NCBI RefSeq assembly: GCF_014651075.1
Contig: NZ_BMWE01000012.1
Coordinates: 124,001-188,000, forward strand
DNA length: 64,000 nucleotides
Direction of reading: 5' to 3'
Source: Streptomyces djakartensis
GTDB taxonomy: Bacteria > Actinomycetota > Actinomycetes > Streptomycetales > Streptomycetaceae
Positions 58,774 to 64,000 of this stretch are shown one piece after another (within the stretch, counting starts at the first letter, position 1; the number at the start of each line of letters is the position of its first letter). The position numbers and the translations under genes were made by a program. The notes under the pieces were generated by a model. That model saw only the letters and a program-made list of their open reading frames with translations. It made no database searches and was not told where the DNA came from.

Positions 58774-59568
58774 ATGATGGGACCAGCACACTCACTGTCG
58801 GGCGCCGCGGCCTGGCTCGGCGTCGGTGCCGCGGCGGCCGCCGCCGGGTACCCGATGCCCTGGCCGGTCCTGCTCGTCGGCGCCCTGATATGCGCCGGTG
58901 CCGCGCTCGCCCCGGACCTCGACCACAAGGCGGCCACCATCTCCCGGTCCTTCGGACCGCTGTCGCGCTGGGTGTGCGAGATCGTCGACAAACTGTCGTA
59001 CGCCGTCTACAAGGCCACCAGGAAGCAGGGCGATCCGCGCCGCTCCGGCGGGCACCGCACCCTCACCCACACCTGGCTGTGGGCGGTCCTGATCGGCGCG
59101 GGCACCTCCGCCGTGGCGATCAGCAGCGACCGGTGGGGGGTGCTGGCGATCCTCTTCGTGCACCTGGTGCTGGCCATCGAGGGCCTGCTGTGGCGGGCGA
59201 CGCGCGGCTCCAGCAGCGAAGTGCTGGTGTGGCTGCTGGCCGCGACCACCTCGTGGATCCTCGCGGGAATACTGGACAAACCGGGCAACGGTGCGGACTG
59301 GCTGTTCACGGCGCCCGGCCAGGAGTACCTGTGGCTGGGCCTGCCGGTCGTGCTGGGCGCGATCGTGCACGACATCGGGGACGCGCTGACCGTCTCGGGC
59401 TGCCCGATCCTGTGGCCGATCCCGGTGGGCCGCAAGCGCTGGTACCCGGTCGGCCCGCCGAAGCCGATGCGGTTCCGGGCGGGCAGCTGGGTCGAGGTGA
59501 GGGTGCTGATGCCGGTGTTCATGCTGCTCGGCGGGGTGGGCTGCGCGGCGGCGCTCAACGTGATCTGA
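58774..59568 (+). CDS. Membrane-bound metal-dependent hydrolase (YdjM/DUF457 type)
   Basis: 264 residues with about 5-6 membrane helices. Family ligands visible: H6 in GPAHSLSG, the APDLDHK motif (about 46-52), GGHRTLTHTW (about 92-101) and IVHDIGDALTVSG. Related to LexA-regulated YdjM and phospholipase-like membrane hydrolases; real activity not known. Start at ATG 58774 or the second ATG at 58777. Divergent from the Ski2-like helicase. Confidence 0.88.
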   Translation: MMGPAHSLSGAAAWLGVGAAAAAAGYPMPWPVLLVGALICAGAALAPDLDHKAATISRSFGPLSRWVCEIVDKLSYAVYKATRKQGDPRRSGGHRTLTHTWLWAVLIGAGTSAVAISSDRWGVLAILFVHLVLAIEGLLWRATRGSSSEVLVWLLAATTSWILAGILDKPGNGADWLFTAPGQEYLWLGLPVVLGAIVHDIGDALTVSGCPILWPIPVGRKRWYPVGPPKPMRFRAGSWVEVRVLMPVFMLLGGVGCAAALNVI

Positions 59569-59589
59569 GCGCGGGGCGGGGAAACGCGC

Positions 59590-59835
59590 TCAGCCGCCGC
59601 CGTACCGGCGTTCGAACGCGGCGACCCGGCCCTCCGAGTCCACCGTGCGGGCCTTGCCCGTGTAGAAGGGGTGGCTCTCCGAGGAGATCTCCACGTCCAC
59701 GACCGGGTAGGTCTCGCCGTCGTCCCACTCGATGGTCTGGTCGCTGTCCGCGGTGGACCGGGTCAGGAAGGCGTATCCGGCGGCACGGTCGCGGAAGACG
59801 ACGGGATGGTAGTCGGGGTGCTTGTCCTGCTGCAT
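59590..59835 (-). CDS. rpmE2: 50S ribosomal protein L31 type B (zinc-independent)
   Basis: 81 residues: MQQDKHPDYHPVVFRD and SSESHPFYTGKARTVDSEGRVAAFERRYG are typical of type B L31. It has no cysteines, so it cannot bind the structural zinc of the standard L31. Such paralogues replace the zinc form under zinc limitation and are Zur-controlled in Streptomyces. GAGGAG lies about 7 nt before the ATG. No clear Zur box (AT-rich palindrome) is seen in the 35 bp to the upstream gene. Confidence 0.95.
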   Translation of the reverse strand: MQQDKHPDYHPVVFRDRAAGYAFLTRSTADSDQTIEWDDGETYPVVDVEISSESHPFYTGKARTVDSEGRVAAFERRYGGG

Positions 59836-59870
59836 GGATACTCCTCGGACGGCTCGGGGCGGCCACGGGG

Positions 59871-60341
59871 TCAACCGGACAGGGGCTCCTCGTCGACGAC
59901 GTGCACGGCCGCCTCCTCGGCGGAAGCGGCCGCCCCGTCGATGCCCACGTCCGTGGCGACCAGCGCGCTCTCCTCGTCCTCGTGCGCGCCCTCGTCGGGT
60001 GCGACGAGCCGGCCGGAGCGGGCGGCCCCGACCTCGTTGTCGATGAGTTCCCCGTCGGTGCCCTCGCAGTCCCCGAGGCCGTCACCGTCCTGGGCGGCGG
60101 ACTCCGGCAGCTCCTCCGCCAGCCGCTGGTCCAGCGTCTCGCCCCGCTGCCGCTCGGCCGCCGTCACTCCGGTGTGCTCGACGGCCCAGGGCCGCTCCGG
60201 AGGCGACCAGCCGCGGTCCAGGGGATCGTCGACACCGTCGTACTCCAGGGTGTCCTCGGAGTCGAGCAGCCCCGTGTCCTCTCGCTGCTCGTCCTGGTCC
60301 GGCTGGTAGACCTCGTCTCCCCAGCCGTCGGAGCTGTTCAC
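59871..60341 (-). CDS. DUF5709 protein
   Basis: 156 residues, very acidic, rich in Asp/Glu. DUF5709 pattern: GDEVYQPDQDEQREDTGLLDSEDTLEYDGVDDPLDRGWSPPERP and ETLDQRLAEELPE. No membrane segment or catalytic motif; function unknown. GTG start at 60341 with GGAGG about 5 nt upstream. It lies 35 bp before the L31 gene on the same strand, so both may be on one mRNA. Confidence 0.88.
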   Translation of the reverse strand: MNSSDGWGDEVYQPDQDEQREDTGLLDSEDTLEYDGVDDPLDRGWSPPERPWAVEHTGVTAAERQRGETLDQRLAEELPESAAQDGDGLGDCEGTDGELIDNEVGAARSGRLVAPDEGAHEDEESALVATDVGIDGAAASAEEAAVHVVDEEPLSG

Positions 60342-60363
60342 GGGTACCTCCAGGGGGTGGGGA

Positions 60364-60434
60364 CGGACCCGTTCTCACCGGGTCCGCGCCGGGCCGCCGC
60401 CGCGCGGAGCACCGGCGCCGCCGGCACCGGCGGC
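60364..60434. terminator. Two hairpins between the ABC operon and DUF5709 gene
   Basis: CGGACCCG-TTCTCAC-CGGGTCCG (60364-60386) and GCCGCCGG-CA-CCGGCGGC (60417-60434). Both have perfect 8-bp arms. They probably end the ABC transporter mRNA; the first lies only 23 bp before the DUF5709 start and might instead act in its leader. The rest of this 205-bp gap shows no gene. Confidence 0.6.
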
Positions 60435-60546
60435 TGCCGCGGCTCCCCGGCGTTCCCCGAGCCGGTGCCTGGTTCCAGCCTTCCACCGAGCCTCGGCACC
60501 GCGCAACGCCAAGGGACCGACGGCCCTCGAGGCCGGCCCCGGCACC

Positions 60547-62328
60547 TCATCCGTGCCAGGACCGCCACAGCGCCGCATACGCCCCGTCCGCCGCGACCAG
60601 CTCCTCGTGGCTGCCCAGCTCACTGATCCTGCCGTCCTCCACGACGGCGATGACGTCCGCGTCGTGGGCGGTGTGCAGCCGGTGGGCGATGGCGACGACG
60701 GTGCGGCCGTCGAGGACCCTGGCCAGGGAGCGTTCCAGGTGACGGGCGGCGCGCGGGTCGAGCAGGGACGTCGCCTCGTCCAGGACCAGGGTGTGCGGGT
60801 CGGCCAGCACCAGGCGGGCCAGCGCGATCTGCTGGGCCTGCGCGGGAGTGAGCGCCAGGCCGCCCGAGCCGACCTCCGTGTCCAGCCCGTCGTCGAGGGC
60901 ACGGGCCCAGCCGTCCGCGTCGACCGCGCCCAGCGCCGCCCACAGCTCGGCGTCGAGCGCGCCGGTCCTCGCGAGCCGGAGGTTGTCGCGCAGGGAGCCG
61001 ACGAAGACGTGGTGTTCCTGGTTGACCAGGGCCACGTGCTCGCGGACCCGCTCCGCGGGCATCCGGGACAGCTCGGCGCCGCCCAGAGTGACCCGGCCCT
61101 CCCCGGGCGCGTAGATCCCGGCGAGCAGCCGGCCCAGCGTCGACTTGCCCGCACCCGAGGGGCCGACCAGCGCCACCCGGGTGCCGGGGGCGACCTCCAG
61201 GGACACCCCGCGCAGGACGTCCACGCCCTCCAGGTAGCCGAAGCGCACCCGGTCGGCGTGCACGCGGCGCCCCTCGGGGGACACCGAGGAGTCACCGGCG
61301 TCGGGCTCGATGTCCCGGACACCGACCAGCCGGCCGAGCGACACCTGGGCGACCTGCAGTTCGTCGTACCAGCGCAGGATCATGCCGACCGGGTCGACGA
61401 GCATCTGGGCGATCAGCGCGCCCGTGGTGAGCTCGCCGACGCCGATCCACCCCTGGAGGGCGAAGGCGCCGCCGATCAGCAGGACCGAGGCCAGCACGGT
61501 CACGTGGGTCACGTTGACGACCGGGAAGAGCACCGACCGCAGCCAGAGCGTGTACCGCTCCCACGCGGTCCACTCCCGGATCCTGCGCTCCGACAGCGAG
61601 ACGCGGCGGTCGCCGAGACGGTGGGCCTCGACGGTGTGCCCGGCGTCCACCGTCTCGGCGAGAGCGGCCGCCACGGCGGCGTACCCGGCCGCCTCCGAGC
61701 GGTACGCGGCGGGCGCCCGCCGGAAGTACCAGCGGCAGCCGGCGATCAGCAGCGGCAGGGCGAGCAGCACGGCGAGCGCCAGCGGCGGCGCCGTGACGAC
61801 CAGCCCGCCCATCAGCAGGACCACCCACACCACGCCGATCGACAGCTGGGGCACGGCCTCGCGCATCGCGTTGCCCAGCCGGTCGATGTCCGTCGTGATC
61901 CGCGACAGCAGGTCCCCGGTCCCGGCCCGCTCCAGCACGCCGGGCGGCAGCCCGACCGACCGGACGAGGAAGTCCTCGCGCAGGTCGGCCAGCATCCGCT
62001 CGCCCAGCATCGCACCCCGCAGCCGCACCTGACGGACGAACAGGGCCTGGACGGCCAGCGCGGCCACGAAGAGCCCCGCGGTGAGCTCCAGCCGCAGGTC
62101 CCGCGCCCCGTCGGACACCCGTTCCACGAGACCGCCCAGCAGCCACGGACCGGCCATCGAGGCGACGACCGCGACCGTGTTGACGGCGACGAGCAGCGCG
62201 AACGCCCGGCGGTGCCGGCGCAGCAGTTCGGCCACGTAGGCACGGACGGTCGAAGGAGCGCCGACCGGCAGGGTGTTCGCCGTGGTCGGGGCCGCCGGGT
62301 CGTAGGCCGGTGGCGCTACGCCGATCAT
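60547..62328 (-). CDS. ABC exporter half-transporter, NBD with intact Walker A
   Basis: 593 residues. Six-helix membrane domain (about 45-330) and a C-terminal ATPase domain. Walker A GPSGAGKST (389-397), Q-loop NQEHH, Walker B LVLDE with E518 and switch H549 are normal. The signature is changed from LSGGQ to LTPAQ (493-497). Its ATG overlaps the stop of the next half-transporter, so the two form a heterodimer with complementary defects. Substrate unknown (lipid, peptide or drug). Confidence 0.92.
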   Translation of the reverse strand: MIGVAPPAYDPAAPTTANTLPVGAPSTVRAYVAELLRRHRRAFALLVAVNTVAVVASMAGPWLLGGLVERVSDGARDLRLELTAGLFVAALAVQALFVRQVRLRGAMLGERMLADLREDFLVRSVGLPPGVLERAGTGDLLSRITTDIDRLGNAMREAVPQLSIGVVWVVLLMGGLVVTAPPLALAVLLALPLLIAGCRWYFRRAPAAYRSEAAGYAAVAAALAETVDAGHTVEAHRLGDRRVSLSERRIREWTAWERYTLWLRSVLFPVVNVTHVTVLASVLLIGGAFALQGWIGVGELTTGALIAQMLVDPVGMILRWYDELQVAQVSLGRLVGVRDIEPDAGDSSVSPEGRRVHADRVRFGYLEGVDVLRGVSLEVAPGTRVALVGPSGAGKSTLGRLLAGIYAPGEGRVTLGGAELSRMPAERVREHVALVNQEHHVFVGSLRDNLRLARTGALDAELWAALGAVDADGWARALDDGLDTEVGSGGLALTPAQAQQIALARLVLADPHTLVLDEATSLLDPRAARHLERSLARVLDGRTVVAIAHRLHTAHDADVIAVVEDGRISELGSHEELVAADGAYAALWRSWHG

Positions 62329-64000
62329 GCCTTCTCCTCCATCTCTTCCAGTTCCTGAAGTGCGTCCGCCTCGGGAAGTACGTCCGTCAGGGCGACGGAA
62401 CCGCTCAGCGCGGCCTCGTCGTCCGTCTCACGCGTGACCACCGCCCGGTAGCGGGGCTCGGAGTGCAGCAGCTCACGATGGGCCCCGGCCGCCACCACCT
62501 CACCGTCGTGCAGGAACACCACCCGGTCGGCGCGGTCCAGCAGCAGCGGGGAGGACGTGAACACCACGGTCGTGCGCCCCGCGCGCAGCTCTCGCACCCC
62601 CTGGGCGATCCGTGCCTCGGTGTGCGAGTCGACGGCCGAGGTCGGCTCGTCCAGGACGAGCACCTCGGGGTCCGTGATCAGCGACCGGGCCAGCGCCAGC
62701 CGCTGGCGCTGGCCGCCGGAAAGCGACCGGCCGCGTTCGGTGATCCGGGCGTCCATGGGGTCGGCGGCGTCCAGCGAGCCCTGCACCAGCGCCGCCAGCA
62801 CGTCGTCGCACCGCGCGGCGGCCAGCGCCGACCGCGGCTCGACAGCACCCGACGCGGGTACGTCGAGCAGTTCGCGCAACGTCCCGGAGAGCAGCACCGG
62901 GTCCTTGTCCTGGACCAGGACGGCCGTACGGGCGATGTCCAGCGGGAGTTCGTCGAGCGGCACCCCGCCCAGCAGCACCGAGGTGCCCTCGCGTGACGGG
63001 TGCCCGCCCAGCCGTTCCGCCAGCAGGCCCGCCGCGTCCGGGTCCCCGCACACCACCGCGGTCAGCCGGCCGGCGTTCGCGAGCATTCCGGTCTCCGGGT
63101 CGTACAGGTCTCCGCAGGGGGCGTCGGCCGCGCGCGACCCGGCGGTGTCCGTGGCCCGCTCCAGCGACAGCACGCGGGCGGCCCGTCTCGCCGAAGGCCG
63201 GGAGAAGGAGTACGCCATCGCGATCTCCTCGAAGTGCCGCAGCGGATAGGTCAGGACCATCACCGAGCTGTAGACGGTGACCAGTTCGCCGACGGTGATG
63301 CGGCCCTGGCGCGCCAGATGCACCCCGTACCAGACGACGGCGATGAGGAGCAGTCCCGGCAGCAGGACCTGGATCGCCGAGATCAGGGACCACATCCGGG
63401 CGCTGCGCACGGCCGCGTGGCGGACCTCCTGGGAGGCGTTGCGGTAGCGCTCCAGGAACAGTTGCTCACCGCCGATGCCGCGCAGCACGCGCAGCCCGGC
63501 GACGGTGTCCGAGGCGAGTTCGGTGGCGCGTCCGGCCTTCTCCCGCTGGATGTCGGCGCGCCGGGTGGCGCGGGGCAGCAGCGGCAGCACGGCGAGCGCC
63601 AGCACGGGCAGGCCCACGGCCACGACCACGCCGAGCGCCGGCTGGTAGACCAGCAGAGCGGCGCAGACCAGCACGATGGTGACCAGGGCGGCCGTGAACC
63701 GGGACAAGGCCTCCACGAACCAGCCGATCTTCTCGACGTCGCCCGTGGAGACGGACACGACCTCCCCGGCCGCGACGCGCCGGGTCAGCGCCGAGCCCAA
63801 CTGGGCGGCCTTGCGGGCGAGGAGCTGCTGGACGCGGGCGGCGGCGGTGATCCAGTTGGTGATGGCGGTCCGGTGCAGGAAGGTGTCGCCGACCGCGTTG
63901 CCGGCGCAGGCCAGTGCGAGCAGCCCGCCCGCCAGGGCGAGCCGGGAGCCGGACCGGTCGACGACGGCCTGCACGGCGACACCGACGCAGAACGGCAGCG
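62325..64000 (-). CDS. ABC exporter half-transporter, NBD with degenerate Walker A (5' end cut)
   Basis: The gene runs off the right edge; 558 codons are visible. The membrane domain is followed by an ATPase domain with a normal signature LSGGQRQRLALARS and Walker B LVLDEPTSAVD. Where Walker A should be, the chain reads VVCGDPDAAGLLAERLGG with no GK(S/T), and the switch histidine is replaced (VVFTSSPLLLDRAD). It therefore supplies only the signature to the intact ATP site built with its partner. It is the upstream gene of the operon (ATGA overlap). Confidence 0.92.
   Translation of the reverse strand, partial: LPFCVGVAVQAVVDRSGSRLALAGGLLALACAGNAVGDTFLHRTAITNWITAAARVQQLLARKAAQLGSALTRRVAAGEVVSVSTGDVEKIGWFVEALSRFTAALVTIVLVCAALLVYQPALGVVVAVGLPVLALAVLPLLPRATRRADIQREKAGRATELASDTVAGLRVLRGIGGEQLFLERYRNASQEVRHAAVRSARMWSLISAIQVLLPGLLLIAVVWYGVHLARQGRITVGELVTVYSSVMVLTYPLRHFEEIAMAYSFSRPSARRAARVLSLERATDTAGSRAADAPCGDLYDPETGMLANAGRLTAVVCGDPDAAGLLAERLGGHPSREGTSVLLGGVPLDELPLDIARTAVLVQDKDPVLLSGTLRELLDVPASGAVEPRSALAAARCDDVLAALVQGSLDAADPMDARITERGRSLSGGQRQRLALARSLITDPEVLVLDEPTSAVDSHTEARIAQGVRELRAGRTTVVFTSSPLLLDRADRVVFLHDGEVVAAGAHRELLHSEPRYRAVVTRETDDEAALSGSVALTDVLPEADALQELEEMEEKA

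Noticed and set aside
55868..58777. 969-codon plus-strand open frame
   Set aside because: Antisense to TesB and the Ski2-like helicase; composition is Val/Leu/Arg/Asp-rich shadow sequence with no domain.
1..64000. tRNA, rRNA, CRISPR array, IS element or prophage genes
   Set aside because: Looked for but found no CCA-ending cloverleafs, repeat-spacer arrays, transposase motifs or phage structural genes; the search was by eye only.

Overview
The window is high-GC DNA with strong G/C preference at third codon positions, frequent GTG/TTG starts and many ATGA/GTGA overlaps. The gene set (conservon CvnABCD, MurT/GatD, zinc-independent L31, DUF5709, DUF742, roadblock proteins, SWIM plus SNF2 pair) points to a Streptomyces chromosome. 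From memory the order resembles a central-arm region of S. coelicolor holding pfkA, xylA/xylB and a rocD cluster; I could not check this. I call about 55 protein genes. No rRNA, tRNA, CRISPR array, IS element or prophage was recognised.

Left part (1-23 kb): the end of a secreted TAP-like hydrolase; a PlsC-type acyltransferase; an RpiB-like protein lacking expected histidines; a PAS-SpoIIE phosphatase; a coupled dimethylarginine hydrolase/ornithine aminotransferase pair under an AsnC/Lrp regulator; a LytTR regulator, small membrane protein, monocarboxylate-type symporter and LytS-type kinase operon; a CtaG-type assembly protein; phosphofructokinase; MurT-GatD, which amidates lipid II; peptide deformylase; a TetR/acyl-CoA dehydrogenase divergon with nested operators; an aldehyde dehydrogenase; a NUDIX-DNA ligase pair; and a thioredoxin-reductase-like enzyme divergent from an XRE-cupin regulator.

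Middle part (23-43 kb): an operon of quinone oxidoreductase and two acyl-CoA dehydrogenases, the second lacking the usual catalytic glutamate; a secreted phosphodiesterase-like protein; a secreted phosphodiester glycosidase; a methyltransferase-NUDIX fusion; the xylose system (xylA divergent from xylB and a ROK repressor); a 186-bp element with 34-bp inverted ends; a SWIM/SNF2 helicase operon whose first gene may start at AUA; several small or unknown proteins; and an MpaB-type oxygenase.

Right part (43-64 kb): an MHYT membrane sensor followed by a complete conservon (kinase-like, roadblock, DUF742, GTPase), a reversed F420-type oxidoreductase and an extra roadblock paralogue; Fpg/Nei glycosylase; a DMT transporter; a LysR-controlled PrpF/MatC-type carrier cluster; TesB thioesterase with a Ski2-like helicase; a membrane hydrolase; L31 type B; DUF5709; and a heterodimeric ABC exporter with one intact and one degenerate ATP site, the second subunit running off the right edge.

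Regulation visible in sequence: several genes have a -10-like hexamer about 7 nt before the start codon, suggesting leaderless mRNAs. Many intergenic regions carry inverted repeats placed as operators or terminators. Three gene ends share one repeat family.
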